NCBI RefSeq assembly: GCF_000495835.1
Contig: NZ_AWGC01000026.1
Span: forward strand, 1 to 64,000
Origin: Asticcacaulis sp. AC402
GTDB lineage: Bacteria > Pseudomonadota > Alphaproteobacteria > Caulobacterales > Caulobacteraceae
Length of the DNA: 64,000 nt
Direction: 5' to 3'
The notes below the pieces were generated by a model, which saw only the letters and a list, made by a program, of their open reading frames with translations, had not been told where the DNA came from and did no database searches. Positions 38,298 to 49,582 of this stretch are shown one piece after another. The position numbers and the translations under genes were made by a program. The stretch's first letter is position 1; each line of letters begins with the position of its first letter.

Positions 38298-38671
38298 GAT
38301 TACGCGCTCCCGGGAGCGTTTCCGGACACCCCGCCGGAACGCAGCGCTTTTGCGCCTGACCAAAGCCTAAACAAGAAGGGTTGATTTCAAATGAATCCTG
38401 GGGAAAATCGTCAAGTGAGTGGAATGTCGTCTTTTTATGAATTTGATAACCGCAATTAAAATGTTTAAAAACAATTAGATAGAGAAATTCGTGACAATTT
38501 TATACTCCGTATGCGGATTAGTTCTTGTTTTTGGAGAAAATCGTCGGCATACTGATGATCGACGCGACGACGACTGTGAGGGTGAGGCCAGGCTCTACGG
38601 CCAGACCAACCCCCTGTGAGCCGCGACGCGTCTTCTTGTCCGCCTGCAATTTGGAAAAGGAGACGCAAACC

Positions 38672-38827
38672 ATGCAAGACCAAGAAAAAAAGGCTCACGC
38701 CATGACCTCGTTTGCCCTGTTCGGGGGTCTGTTCGCCAGTCCGCGCCAAAAAAACGAGAGGCCAGAAAAGCGAACGGCCAAAAATGCGAAAGTTAGGCAG
38801 TCGGCCGCAGGACGTCCGAACGTTTGA
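38672..38827 (+). CDS. Possible small basic protein
   Basis: Short frame of 51 codons starting ATG 38672, with a good ribosome-binding site (AAAAGGAG, 9-nt spacing). The peptide has a short hydrophobic stretch (MTSFALFGGLFASP) and then a Lys/Arg-rich end. A strong intrinsic terminator follows 33 bp after the stop. The unit could equally be a non-coding RNA; no homologue is known to me. Confidence 0.45.
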   Translation: MQDQEKKAHAMTSFALFGGLFASPRQKNERPEKRTAKNAKVRQSAAGRPNV

Positions 38828-38860
38828 ACGAAGACAGGCAAAACTTCGCCGACAAACGAA

Positions 38861-38896
38861 GACGGCCCTCCACCAACGCGGAGGGCCGTCTTTTTT
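38861..38896 (+). terminator. Intrinsic terminator
   Basis: Perfect 10-bp stem GACGGCCCTC/GAGGGCCGTC with a 10-nt loop followed by six T residues on the plus strand. Ends the short transcript at about 38525-38896; it may also stop minus-strand transcription from the secreted-protein genes. Confidence 0.9.
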
Positions 38897-38952
38897 AGGT
38901 TTACGCCGATGGCAACCCTGAAGTCACAAGGCGTTAGGCTTGCTGGCCAGGA

Positions 38953-39327
38953 TTAGTTGGATGCCAGCTTGACGCCGGCCTTCTCTTCAGCCGCTGCCAT
39001 GTTCGGGCTCGACTTCAATACCTTGGTCGCAGCGCCGCCGCCGGTACCGTCGAACTTCGACGACAGTTCGACCCAGTAAAGGCCGTCAGCCGCCAGGAAG
39101 TTGTACTTGAAGTCGACCTGGTAATTGCCGGCGCGGAAATCGCAGGCCGAGATATTGACCATCTGCTTGCCGGTGACGGCGACAACCTTAGCAACGGTGG
39201 CCTTGCCAACGCCCGCGGCCAGCATGCCGGCGGCGGATTCCTGGTCTTCAGAGCAGGGGGCGGCAAAAGCGGGGGCGGCGATTGCGGCTGTCAGCGCAAT
39301 GGCCGAAAGAATGAGGGTTTTTTTCAA
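38953..39327 (-). CDS. Small secreted protein, two-cysteine family (copy 1)
   Basis: Exported protein of 124 aa with a clear Sec signal (MKKTLILSAIALTAAIAAPAF, cleavage after AFA). The mature part has exactly two cysteines (C24 and C61), a GKQMVNISACDF segment and a YNFLAADGLYWVEL core, ending GVKLASN. The next gene upstream encodes a clear paralogue with the same two cysteines, the GKQM, DGLYW and SPN motifs and the same GVKLASN end. I do not recognise a named family. A disulfide-stabilised periplasmic or secreted domain is the likely form; function unknown. Confidence 0.85.
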   Translation of the reverse strand: MKKTLILSAIALTAAIAAPAFAAPCSEDQESAAGMLAAGVGKATVAKVVAVTGKQMVNISACDFRAGNYQVDFKYNFLAADGLYWVELSSKFDGTGGGAATKVLKSSPNMAAAEEKAGVKLASN

Positions 39328-39493
39328 CTGAGTGTCTCCTTGAGGTTCTTCAGGGTGACGTCAGGTATAGAACGAAATGGAAAACATTCCGTAAAACACG
39401 GTATTTACCGGCTGTTAGCAGAGTTTAACGCCAGACCCGGTAATCGCGCGCCGGCAAGGCGTCGAAGGTTAACGCCTCAGCTCTCGTTGTTGC

Positions 39494-39529
39494 AGATAAA
39501 AAATAGCGGGAGATTTTTTCATCTCCCGC
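39494..39529 (-). terminator. Intrinsic terminator after secreted protein copy 2
   Basis: Stem GCGGGAGAT/ATCTCCCGC (39506-39529), followed on the minus strand by TATTTTTTATC. Ten bases after the stop of the 39539 gene, so the two paralogues are separate transcripts. Confidence 0.85.
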
Positions 39530-39538
39530 CTTAAATTC

Positions 39539-39928
39539 TTAGTTCGAAGCCAGCTTTACGCCCTTGGCCGCCGAGGCCGCTGACAGGTTGGGGCTCATCT
39601 GTAAAACCTTCATGTCGATGACCGCAGCGCCCTTGACCTTGGCACTCCCCTGGATCCAGTACAGGCCGTCGGCGCCGAGGACGTTGTACTTGAAGATGAC
39701 CAGCACGCCGCCGCCGTTGAGACTGCATTCGGTCACGTCGATCATCTGCTTGCCGGTCACCGCGACAGCCGTTGCGACCTTGGCCGCTGCAGCCGTGGCA
39801 ACGGCCTTGCCGGCAGTGGCTTCCTCGGCTTCTTCACATTCGGCAAGGGCATGGCCGGCCAGGCCGGCCGAGATGAGCAGGGTAGCCGCAAACAGGGTGG
39901 GGCGGAGAGGGCGGACGATTTTCTGCAT
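39539..39928 (-). CDS. Small secreted protein, two-cysteine family (copy 2)
   Basis: Paralogue of the preceding gene, 129 aa from ATG 39928 (a GTG five codons earlier is possible). Basic n-region, then a signal peptide (LFAATLLISAGLAGHALA) and a mature part with two cysteines in AECEEAEE and VTECSLNGG. Shared motifs with copy 1: GKQM, FKYN, ADGLYW, SPN and the identical GVKLASN end. The alanine-rich stretch after the first cysteine is longer than in copy 1. It has its own terminator, so the duplicated genes are independently transcribed. Function unknown. Confidence 0.83.
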   Translation of the reverse strand: MQKIVRPLRPTLFAATLLISAGLAGHALAECEEAEEATAGKAVATAAAAKVATAVAVTGKQMIDVTECSLNGGGVLVIFKYNVLGADGLYWIQGSAKVKGAAVIDMKVLQMSPNLSAASAAKGVKLASN

Positions 39929-40089
39929 TTTGCAAACTTTCACTAAGAACGCACGGGGCAGGTGCGCGGGAGAGAGCGGGTGGCAAGAACCTGACTTTTA
40001 ACGTAGGGTTGCAGATACAGTATTACCTGAAGGCTATTTAATTTCATGTGAATCTATATGACCCTGCGAAGGGTTATGTAGTCTTTTTA

Positions 40090-40236
40090 TACCAACCCGC
40101 GAAAATCTTGACTCATCGTGGGTTGGCAAGCGCGCCAGAGAACGTACTTCGGGCGCCCGAGCTTTTGCGAGGAGCCATGCGGCGCTTGAGCTGAAAAAAA
40201 GCGAATACCAAGCGTCATTCTTTATGAGGCTTGGTA
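40090..40236 (+). mobile_element. Family B MITE, intact copy (147 bp)
   Basis: Complete non-autonomous element: starts TACCAACCCGCGA, ends GGCTTGGTA, and is flanked on both sides by TTA (40087-40089 and 40237-40239), a 3-bp target duplication. Each end forms a hairpin: CCAACCCGCGA with TCGCGGGTTGG (mismatched by one base here), and TACCAAGC with GCTTGGTA. No ORF for a transposase. Confidence 0.8.
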
Positions 40237-40306
40237 TTACGCTCGCTTTCCTTGCGATGGGTTGCCGTGTTCCTTTCCCGACACCGGGTACCCGCATGCC
40301 AGGCAT

Positions 40307-40339
40307 AAAAAAACGGAGACGCCGTGAAGCGTCTCCGTT
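40307..40339 (-). terminator. Intrinsic terminator of the chemoreceptor gene
   Basis: AACGGAGACGC, 6-nt loop, GCGTCTCCGTT, followed on the minus strand by a run of T residues. Lies 48 bp after the stop of the chemoreceptor gene. Confidence 0.9.
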
Positions 40340-40386
40340 GATGGTCAGTCCCAAGTCCCGCAGGGCCATGCGGGACAAGCAGTCCT

Positions 40387-42108
40387 TTAGGCAGCTGTCA
40401 GTTCGCTCAGGAAGCGGCGGATGTTCTCGCTCATGGCTTCGGTGCGCTTGGTCAGTTGATTGGCCGCGCCGAGCATTTCGGTCGAAGCCTTTTCGGTGTC
40501 GGCAGCCGACGCCGACAATTGCGCCACTGAGCTGGACGCCATGGTGGTACCGTCGGAGGCTTCGTTGACGTTGCGGGCGATTTCGTTGGTGGCGTCGCCT
40601 TGCTGATGCACCGAGTCGGCGATCGACGAAGCGATCTCGTTCATGTGCTTGATGGTCTCGCCGATGCCGCGAATAGCATTGACGCCGTTCTGCGCGGCCG
40701 ACTGGATATCCTTGATGCGGTCGCGGATTTCATCGGTCGCCTTGGCGGTCTGCTGGGCCAGCGACTTGACTTCCGAGGCGACGACGGCGAAGCCCTTGCC
40801 GGCCTCTCCCGCTCGCGCGGATTCGATGGTGGCATTCAGCGCCAGCAGGTTCGTCTGCTGGGCGATGGCGTTGATCAGGTCGACAACCTCGCCGATCTGG
40901 TCGGCGGCGCGCGACAGTTCCGCCATCGAGGCGTTGGTGCGGTCAGCTTCCGAAACGGCCTCAGCGGCGATTTCCACTGAGCGCACGGCCTGGTCACCGA
41001 TAACGCCGATCGAGGCCGACAGCTCGGTTGTCGCCGAGGCGACATTCTGGACGTTATCGGCGGAGTTACGGATCGACGACACTGCCGATTGCGACCGGCG
41101 CTCGTTTTCACCGGCGATCGTCAGCAGGGTGCGGCCATTGGCATCCAGGTCCGAAGCGGCCGACGACAGGGCGTCCAGCATGTCCTGGGCTTCGTGGCGG
41201 AAGCGTTCGGCCAGTTCCGACATTTGACGGGCGCGTTCTTCGCGGGTCTTGGCGGTAGCGGCTTCCATGGCCGACAGGCGGGCCTTTTCCTCGGCATTGG
41301 CCTTGAAGACGTTCAGGCTGTCGACGACGCTTTTCAGCTCGTCGCGGCGGGCCAGGGCGGAGATGTCGACATTCAGGTTTCCCGTCGCCAGTTCCTCGGT
41401 TGTCTTGGCGATGCGGTTGATCCCGGTGACGGTGACGCGCGAGAAGATGAAAGCGATTCCCATCGACAGGGCGGCCATGACGGCGGCGAAAGCGGCCAGC
41501 ATGGTGATGCCGGCGGCCTGGGCCTTCTTGGCGTCGGCGGCGGCGGCCTTGGCCTTGGCGACATTGACCTCGATCATCTGGTCGGTGATCTCGGACATCT
41601 TGGCATAACCATCGTCGAATTGCGACATCAGCGGGCCAACCGAGGCGAAGTCGACGTCCATCACCGAGCCGGCGAATTCGACCGCTTCCTTGTAGGTCTT
41701 GATTTCCTTGGCCAGGTCACCGAACTGCTTCTTCAACTCGGGCGTGGCGGCCTTTTCGGCATTGGCCTTGACCTGAGCTTCGGTCTTGCCGAGATCCTCG
41801 ACGACCTTGGCGACAGCGGCCGAGGCATTGGCCGTCGGATCCGTTGCCTTCTTGGTCAGGGCGTTGAACAGGTCGCCGTTGGCCTCCTTGATATCGGACT
41901 TGATCTCGCCCAGTTCCACGACCTGCGGCAGCGCCTTGGTGTTGATGTCGTCGATGGCCTTGCCCTGGCCGTTCATAACATGAACGGCGCCAAGGGTCAG
42001 CACGACCAGGATGGCGGTCGCCACGGCGGCGGGCGCCATGAATTTCACCGTGAACGGCCAGTTCGAGATCTTGAACCCGCCGGCGTTGTTAGTACCTTGT
42101 TTCGTCAT
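40387..42108 (-). CDS. Methyl-accepting chemotaxis protein
   Basis: Transmembrane chemoreceptor of 573 aa from ATG 42108. A first helix ([23 protein letters not shown], about 20-42), a four-helix-bundle-like periplasmic sensor rich in Lys/Ala (to about 175), a second helix (about 185-210), a HAMP domain ([21 protein letters not shown]), then the methylation helices and the CheW/CheA-contacting hairpin tip [31 protein letters not shown]. The end (RFLSELTAA) lacks the NWETF-like CheR tether. A TTAACCAT sequence on the minus strand (42189-42182), a CtrA half-site, lies about 75 bp upstream. A strong terminator follows. The ligand is unknown. Confidence 0.95.
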   Translation of the reverse strand: MTKQGTNNAGGFKISNWPFTVKFMAPAAVATAILVVLTLGAVHVMNGQGKAIDDINTKALPQVVELGEIKSDIKEANGDLFNALTKKATDPTANASAAVAKVVEDLGKTEAQVKANAEKAATPELKKQFGDLAKEIKTYKEAVEFAGSVMDVDFASVGPLMSQFDDGYAKMSEITDQMIEVNVAKAKAAAADAKKAQAAGITMLAAFAAVMAALSMGIAFIFSRVTVTGINRIAKTTEELATGNLNVDISALARRDELKSVVDSLNVFKANAEEKARLSAMEAATAKTREERARQMSELAERFRHEAQDMLDALSSAASDLDANGRTLLTIAGENERRSQSAVSSIRNSADNVQNVASATTELSASIGVIGDQAVRSVEIAAEAVSEADRTNASMAELSRAADQIGEVVDLINAIAQQTNLLALNATIESARAGEAGKGFAVVASEVKSLAQQTAKATDEIRDRIKDIQSAAQNGVNAIRGIGETIKHMNEIASSIADSVHQQGDATNEIARNVNEASDGTTMASSSVAQLSASAADTEKASTEMLGAANQLTKRTEAMSENIRRFLSELTAA

Positions 42109-42357
42109 TTTGGCCCCTGACTTTAAGGATAAGTGGCTGTATTTATGGGAAGCTGAACACCCCGGGTCGCAGACGCGACTCATGGTTAATTCGAGCTTTG
42201 GGGACAAACTGTCAGATTAAGGTTGTTGAATTCCTAACGAAGCCGGGGATTGTTGGCGGCGCACGAATTGCGGCTGTCGGGCTCGCACAGGCTTTGCGGT
42301 CGCAGACTTTGTTGGTACAGCTGCGCACGTTACATTTCTGAGCCAGACGAGGACGCT

Positions 42358-43122
42358 ATGCGCCATCCCATTGAGTCCGTATCCGCCGATGGCGTGAAGA
42401 TCACCGCCTATCGCTTTGTCGAGAAACGCCAGGTGGCCCGGGTCATTGCGGCTGGCGCCGCCGCAGGCAGTGCGCCGTTGACCCATGTGATTTCGGAAGC
42501 CACCCATATTCACCAGATCGGCGTGGAGTTAACGGGCGGGGCCCTGCTTCTTGAGCCGGGCGCGTTGCAATATCACCACGGCCGCATCCAGTCGGAAATC
42601 CAGCGCCACGAACCGGGCAAGGGCTTCCTGTCGCGCGCTGTGGCCTCCGCCGGGACCGGGGAGTCCGCCTTCGCCACTAAGTTTACCGGCACGGGCACCT
42701 TGTGGGCCGAGCCCAGCCGCAAGCACTTCATCCTGGCCAATATGGATGTTGGCGACGACCTGCTGCTGGACGATCGCGCCTTTTACGCCTGTACCGGTGG
42801 TATCAGCCTGTCCACCCACCGCCATACCTCGGTCACCGGCATCCTGTCGGGCAATGGCTTCATGCAGCCCAAGCTGTCCGGGCGCGGCGCCTTCGTCGTC
42901 GAAAGCCCGGTGCCGGTCGAAGAAATCGATGTCATCGAGCTCAACAACGGCGAGGCCGTGGTCGACGGCGACTTCATGCTGATGTTCTCGGCGTCGCTGG
43001 AAGTGTCGATCGGGCCGCTGGTCAAGGGACTGCGCAACGCCCTGCGCTCGGGCGAGGGGCTGGTCTACAAGTTCCGCGGCACCGGCAGCATCTGGGTGAT
43101 GCCGACGGCGCGGGTGGCGTGA
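42358..43122 (+). CDS. AIM24 family protein
   Basis: Protein of 254 aa in the AIM24/TIGR00266-like beta-barrel family (tryptophan-attenuation-like fold). Features: GVELTGGALLLEPGALQYHHGRIQ near 48-71, FTGTGTLWAEPSRKHFILANM, and a late FRGTGSIWVMPTA strand. Bacterial members have no established function; yeast Aim24 is needed for mitochondrial inner-membrane organisation. Start ATG 42358 has GAGGA 4 nt upstream; an earlier in-frame ATG gives an unrelated cysteine/arginine-rich leader and is rejected. Transcribed alone, divergently from the chemoreceptor gene. Confidence 0.9.
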   Translation: MRHPIESVSADGVKITAYRFVEKRQVARVIAAGAAAGSAPLTHVISEATHIHQIGVELTGGALLLEPGALQYHHGRIQSEIQRHEPGKGFLSRAVASAGTGESAFATKFTGTGTLWAEPSRKHFILANMDVGDDLLLDDRAFYACTGGISLSTHRHTSVTGILSGNGFMQPKLSGRGAFVVESPVPVEEIDVIELNNGEAVVDGDFMLMFSASLEVSIGPLVKGLRNALRSGEGLVYKFRGTGSIWVMPTARVA

Positions 43123-43141
43123 TGCCCTTTAACGACAGCCC

Positions 43142-43258
43142 ACTTTGATCTTGACACATTGCGGGTTGGGAAGGCCGACTGGCCGCTTATGCGGCGGCGT
43201 TTGAGCTGCGAAAGGGCAAATCTGCACCTTGTGTGTCAGCGTCTTTGCAGGGTGGTAT
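43142..43258 (+). repeat. Family B element, degenerate copy
   Basis: Recognisable CTTGACACATTGCGGGTTGG core and GGCGTTTGAGCTG middle, ending in GGTGGTATAAG. Both terminal repeats are eroded. Confidence 0.55.
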
Positions 43259-43280
43259 AAGTTCTGATTAGCGAAGCCAC

Positions 43281-43316
43281 AAAAGGCGAGGCCCCGCGGT
43301 TGCCCGCGGGGCCTCG
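43281..43316 (-). terminator. Hairpin terminator of the SleB-type gene
   Basis: Perfect 13-bp stem CGAGGCCCCGCGG/CCGCGGGGCCTCG (43287-43299 with 43304-43316) and 4-nt loop, followed on the minus strand by CCTTTTG. Very stable; the U-tract is short. May also end the convergent AIM24 transcript. Confidence 0.75.
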
Positions 43317-43339
43317 TTCATGGGAGGTCGTATCCAGCT

Positions 43340-44530
43340 TTACTGAGACACGCCGGACGGGTTCATGGCCACCTCGGCGGTGATCTCCTTAGCCGACTTG
43401 CCGGATGCTGTCGATTTGACCGGCACGGCGCGCGCCGTCTCCGGCGAAGCCTTGGCGACAGCCGCGATCAACTGGGTTCTGGCATCGCCGGTAGGCGACT
43501 TTGTGCTCGGCGCCATGCTGACACTGGGTGCCAGGGCATCGGTCGGCTGTGCTGCATCAGTCTGGGCCTGGTTCAGGCTATCGCTTGCCATGGGCGCGTT
43601 GGTGACGCCCGCCTGGAGGATCTGGGGCGCCGAATCCGACGGCACGACAACACCGTCGCCACCCATGCGCGATCCACGGCCGCGGAACTGATAAAAGATA
43701 TGCGTGCCAACCTGGGTGACGCGCTCCATGGTACCAGACCAGCGCGGCCTGACGCCGGTCGTATGGAAGCTGGTCGCTGTGCCGACGGCGGGCATGACAT
43801 AGCCGCCCAAGGCCGCCTGGGCGACCTCTCCGGCCCGTCGCCAGGCCCACTTTTCAAGGGGACGGCCCAGTGCACCGTTACAGGTGAAGCTGAACTGACA
43901 CGAGGTACGAAGATGGGCGCCCTGATAGACCACACTACACACCGACTTGGGATAGGCCGGGTGGCGAACGCGGTTCAGAATGACCTGGGCGACGGCGCGC
44001 ATGCCGTCAATGCCCTCGCCGCGGGCCTCGTAATAGACGCCCTGGGTCAGGCAATCGAGGTCGTTCTGGGTGTGACCCTTGAAGCCGAAGGCCGCAGCGG
44101 CGCGCGTCTCCGCTGAAGGGGCGGCCGGCTCGGCGGGGGTGACGACACTGGCGCGGAGCACCTGGGCGCCTTGATAGCCCTGGTCGTTAAAGGTGCGGAT
44201 GGTGGTCAGGTTTTGGGCCCGCAGGGTGTTGGGCGCTTCGCCCGTACCGGCATAGTCCGTAAACCGCATGGCGATGTTCATGGCTGTGCGACTGACCGGG
44301 GCGCTGCTCGCCATCGCGTCAAGTCGGTTCAGTTCCGCCTCGTCGATTTTTCCGTCTTCGCTGAACGAAGCCAGTTGCGTAATGCGGGTCGCCGTGTGGC
44401 GCGCGGTGGACTCATGGACAAGGGCGCCGCCGAGATAGGCCGAACCGATGGAGGCACCGATAAGCAGGCCAACCGAACTTGCCGCCATAAGGGCGCGTTT
44501 GCGGTAGCGCGTGATGGGGGTCGAACTCAA
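43340..44530 (-). CDS. SleB-type cell wall hydrolase
   Basis: Exported or membrane-anchored peptidoglycan hydrolase of 396 aa with a Hydrolase_2 (SleB/CwlJ) domain: DLDCLTQGVYYEARGEGIDGMRAVAQVILNRV, with the catalytic glutamate in YYEARGE, CQFSFTCNG, and TSFHTTGVRPRW near the domain end. An N-terminal helix (MAASSVGLLIGASIGSAYLGG) precedes a long linker; about 100 Ser/Thr/Ala/Pro-rich residues follow the domain. I prefer TTG 44530 (GAGGA 9 nt upstream); the frame is open to 44683, but that leader is arginine-rich and atypical. A cluster of TTAA-N7-TTAA boxes about 160 bp upstream suggests CtrA control of this cell-wall enzyme. Confidence 0.88.
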   Translation of the reverse strand: MSSTPITRYRKRALMAASSVGLLIGASIGSAYLGGALVHESTARHTATRITQLASFSEDGKIDEAELNRLDAMASSAPVSRTAMNIAMRFTDYAGTGEAPNTLRAQNLTTIRTFNDQGYQGAQVLRASVVTPAEPAAPSAETRAAAAFGFKGHTQNDLDCLTQGVYYEARGEGIDGMRAVAQVILNRVRHPAYPKSVCSVVYQGAHLRTSCQFSFTCNGALGRPLEKWAWRRAGEVAQAALGGYVMPAVGTATSFHTTGVRPRWSGTMERVTQVGTHIFYQFRGRGSRMGGDGVVVPSDSAPQILQAGVTNAPMASDSLNQAQTDAAQPTDALAPSVSMAPSTKSPTGDARTQLIAAVAKASPETARAVPVKSTASGKSAKEITAEVAMNPSGVSQ

Positions 44531-44688
44531 AGCTATCTGTCCTCTGTGGCGAGGGCTGTCTGCCCCCCGGGAAGTCAGCCGGCGTAACGTTCCTTTACGT
44601 CTGATGCCAGCGTCAGATAGGCCGGTACTCTCTGCGAAGTCGCCTCGGCCGGAGCGAACTTCTAGGCGGCAAATGTGGCGCAAATGTG

Positions 44689-44725
44689 TTAATATGTGAT
44701 TAACGATCCGTTAGCCATAGTTTAA
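44689..44725. promoter_or_regulatory. CtrA-type box cluster (four half-sites at 11-bp steps)
   Basis: TTAA at 44689, TTAA at 44700, TTAG at 44711 and TTAA at 44722, each separated by exactly 7 bp. The first pair is a perfect TTAA-N7-TTAA full site. Lies upstream of the SleB-type gene (minus strand) and about 400 bp before uvrB. Confidence 0.7.
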
Positions 44726-45127
44726 CGACGACAGCCATGGGTTTGCCGCAAGCAGACCACGCTCTATACATCAAGTTAAACCCCCGTCTATTGACTGGTA
44801 AAATTGAGTATTGGTTACTTAGATTATACGGGGCGCTGTCTCGTTGTTATTTGGTTCTTCTTTATAGTATCGAATTCGCGAAGAAAAACTTAATTTAAGA
44901 ATCCGTTAGCGGCGGCTTTCAATGGTAGTTCTGCCGCACCTGCACAGGCGATCCGAAGGGGCGGCGCCCTAAAGGGCTGGAATCGCAATAGAAATCACAG
45001 CGCGTTACAACGGCCGCTGACAAGTTTTTGCGCTGCGCTGCGTCAGAATCACTTGCGCGCCCCAATCAGGCGAAAGGGAAAAGTTTTTGCGGCTCCCTTT
45101 CATATTTTTTTCTCCGGCCTATGTTGT
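44726..45127. other. Intergenic region between sleB-type gene and uvrB
   Basis: Starts AT-rich. A second TTAA-N7-TTAG (44895-44909) is present. No supported ORF; a GC-rich inverted repeat GGCGCC occurs near 44960. Presumably carries the uvrB promoter. Confidence 0.4.
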
Positions 45128-45131
45128 GTTC

Positions 45132-47291
<2,160 letters not shown>

Positions 47292-47622
47292 GCTTTGTTC
47301 TGTCGATCCGTAGTTCAAAAAATTGCTGCAACAGCGTCGAATATGCGTTTGCTGCGCAGCATTTTCGTGTCCTCACGCGATATTGTGGTTGGGACTTTCG
47401 CGCGAATTCCGTTGCGTTAACCGACAAGCGTTTCTTTCCACACACACCCGGCACAATTTCGGTGCGTTTCGCCACAATCATACTGGATTTTTATCTCAAA
47501 TCGCGCGACGTTGATGCTAATCATGCAACCGTCGGGCTGAGCGGGACGCAACAAGGTAAACATGTTGTTAACCTTGTGCGCGGACACTTAAGGCACGGAA
47601 TCTAAGTTCTGGGGTTTATTTT
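47292..47622. other. Intergenic region after uvrB
   Basis: 331 bp with no gene or hairpin terminator that I can support. Probably holds the promoter of the downstream small gene. Confidence 0.4.
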
Positions 47623-47994
47623 ATGCGTAGGACAAGACTGAATGTGGTGCCGCCCGTCTCGAAAGAGGTCGCGCTGGGTCAGGTCATCGACGGCGACAAG
47701 GTGATGAGTCTGCCGGCACACGTCCCCCACAAGGCCACCGCCGTCGACGAAGCCCCCGTTGTGCGTGAAAGCCGCACGTCGCGGGTACGCCGTCTGCAGG
47801 AAGAGGCCCGCGCCCTGGCACGCGAGCAGATCTCCGAGTTCGAACTGCTGATTGACGCCACCGCCAAGATGGCGCTGGAAATTGCCGACGGCGGGGAGGT
47901 CTATTCTATTGGCGCCCGCGAAATCTGCCGCCGCCTGTCCGACGAACTTCCGCGTACGCTGCAAACCCTGCAAGTGATCTCGAAGAAGAATTAG
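47623..47994 (+). CDS. Conserved hypothetical protein
   Basis: Small soluble protein of 123 aa. The N-terminal 50 residues are Val/Pro-rich and probably flexible; the rest is helical, with a charged segment (SRTSRVRRLQEEARALAREQISEFELLI) and a final region containing EICRRLSDELPRTLQTLQVI. Alphaproteobacterial hypotheticals with this arrangement exist, but I know of no function. The stop codon TAG is the first three bases of a family A repeat. Confidence 0.75.
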   Translation: MRRTRLNVVPPVSKEVALGQVIDGDKVMSLPAHVPHKATAVDEAPVVRESRTSRVRRLQEEARALAREQISEFELLIDATAKMALEIADGGEVYSIGAREICRRLSDELPRTLQTLQVISKKN

Positions 47995-48112
47995 AGCGCA
48001 ATCCGATAAAGTGGACACCACCGCACGGGCGTTCCCGTTTTCGGAAAAATTGCGCGGCAAAACAAAAAGTTAGAACGGGGTTTTGATTCCATCAAAACGC
48101 CTACCCCTCTAG
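47992..48112 (+). repeat. Family A (RIME-like) repeat
   Basis: Full copy whose initial TAG is the stop codon of the preceding gene and whose end reads CCTCTAG. Lies 188 bp upstream of the lipoprotein gene. Confidence 0.85.
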
Positions 48113-48299
48113 CCGCCCTTGGTCGCAGATGACGGCCGGCGCGTTGCCTTGCCGTGTCCGCAAAACAGCTCGCCCCGCCGGGCTTGGTGGGTAGGGACAG
48201 CAGACCCAGATCACGAAAATATATGTTGGCTGTTACAATATGATGCTGGCGCGGACTCGCGATCTCCCCTAGTTTCAGCGTCTTGAAGGGGATTTTTCC

Positions 48300-48941
48300 A
48301 TGGTGCAGATCCGCAGATCGGCGGCCCGGGTGGGCCGACTCGTCGCGTTCGCGCTCATCGGCGGCCTGGTTGGTCTGGCATCGGCCTGCGGGAAAAAATC
48401 GGATCCTGCCCCCCAAACTCAGGCCGAGCCCGCTCCGCAACCGCGTCCATCCGTGCCCCTGCCGGCACGCACGCCTGGTCTTTGGGAATTAACCATTACT
48501 GAGGAAGGCAGTGCCGAGCCGCCCCAGGTCCAGCAGATCTGCATCGACGCCGAAACCGATCGCCGCCTTGGCATATTGGGCACAGACCTGTCGGGTGACC
48601 GATGCCAGAAAACGGTCGGCAAAAGCGGCGAAGGCTGGGACATTCTGGCCGCCTGCGACATGGGTAACGGCGTCAGCAACGAATACTCCGGCGCGATCAC
48701 CGGCGACTATGTCACCGCTTACAGCATGAAACTGCGGTCCCAGACTGCCAATGTCGGCGCACCCCAGGTCAACCGTGTCGTCAACTATACCGTAGCGGCC
48801 AAACGCAACGGACACTGTACCGACGGCCAGGCCGCCGGCGACGTCATCAATGCCGGTGTACAGTTTAACCTTTTCGACATGGCCGGCATGCAGCGCTCAG
48901 GCGCGGCGTCCAGCGACGCCCCGTTGCATCCGGGAGATTGA
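48300..48941 (+). CDS. DUF3617-type lipoprotein
   Basis: Predicted outer-membrane or periplasmic lipoprotein of 213 aa. The signal ends in the lipobox LASAC (C30), followed by a Pro/Gln-rich linker. The core begins PGLWELTITEE, the opening signature of DUF3617 proteins, and continues with CIDAETDRRL, RCQKTV and an AYSMKLRSQT strand; three further cysteines in the core may form disulfides. Function of the family is unknown. AGGGGA lies 8 nt before the ATG. Its stop codon abuts the stop of the convergent membrane-protein gene with no gap. Confidence 0.85.
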   Translation: MVQIRRSAARVGRLVAFALIGGLVGLASACGKKSDPAPQTQAEPAPQPRPSVPLPARTPGLWELTITEEGSAEPPQVQQICIDAETDRRLGILGTDLSGDRCQKTVGKSGEGWDILAACDMGNGVSNEYSGAITGDYVTAYSMKLRSQTANVGAPQVNRVVNYTVAAKRNGHCTDGQAAGDVINAGVQFNLFDMAGMQRSGAASSDAPLHPGD

Positions 48942-49346
48942 TCAGACCAGCCAGGATTTCGGGTTCGGATAGGGTCTGCGGTAGAGCAGGTGGTTGAAGC
49001 CCATGGCGCAACGGCCAGCGACCCAGGCCAGAACCGGCATCACGACCAGAAACATGTAGATTGGCTGTACCTGAACCACCTTGATCAGGTATTGGCTGGC
49101 GAAAAAGGTCAAAAACGTCGGCACGATGCCAATCCAGAAGGTCCGGACCTGGAATTGATAGTGGGTCTTGATCCAGGGCGGCGTTTTGTCACTGTCGGCA
49201 AAAGTGGCAATGATCAGCGCGAGGATACCCGTCAGACCCAGGGTCAGTGTCATGAAGAACAACAGGCTGTAAATGAGCATGGCCATGCCGCGGCCGTCGG
49301 CAAGGAAGGTCTTCAACTCGCTGGTTTGGGCGGGGGGCTGGGTCAT
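48942..49346 (-). CDS. DUF4870-like inner-membrane protein
   Basis: Integral membrane protein of 134 aa with three clear hydrophobic helices (MAMLIYSLLFFMTLTLGLTGILALIIATFA, FWIGIVPTFLTFFASQYLI, YMFLVVMPVLAWVAGRCAMG) and short soluble ends. The arrangement, with THYQFQVRTFWIG between helices 1 and 2, fits DUF4870/YqaE-like small membrane proteins of unknown role. AAGGAG lies 6-7 nt before the ATG. Convergent with the DUF3617 lipoprotein gene, stop to stop. Confidence 0.82.
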   Translation of the reverse strand: MTQPPAQTSELKTFLADGRGMAMLIYSLLFFMTLTLGLTGILALIIATFADSDKTPPWIKTHYQFQVRTFWIGIVPTFLTFFASQYLIKVVQVQPIYMFLVVMPVLAWVAGRCAMGFNHLLYRRPYPNPKSWLV

Positions 49347-49582
49347 TGGGGCTCCTTCGCCGCAAGCCTAGTACGGCGCAATCATGCTGCAAAGCAAAAT
49401 CTGTTCTCGAGCGATCCGTCGGCGGTATAGATTCTTGACGTTCGTGTCGGTTCTTGCTCTGAGAAGGCGAATTTCACGGTCTTTGTTACAGGCCGAATCA
49501 CCGCAAACATGGTAGCGGTAGGCACCGGAACGGATCAGACGTCAGCCTGACCACAAAAATAGCCGGATTGAGAGGATACCAC

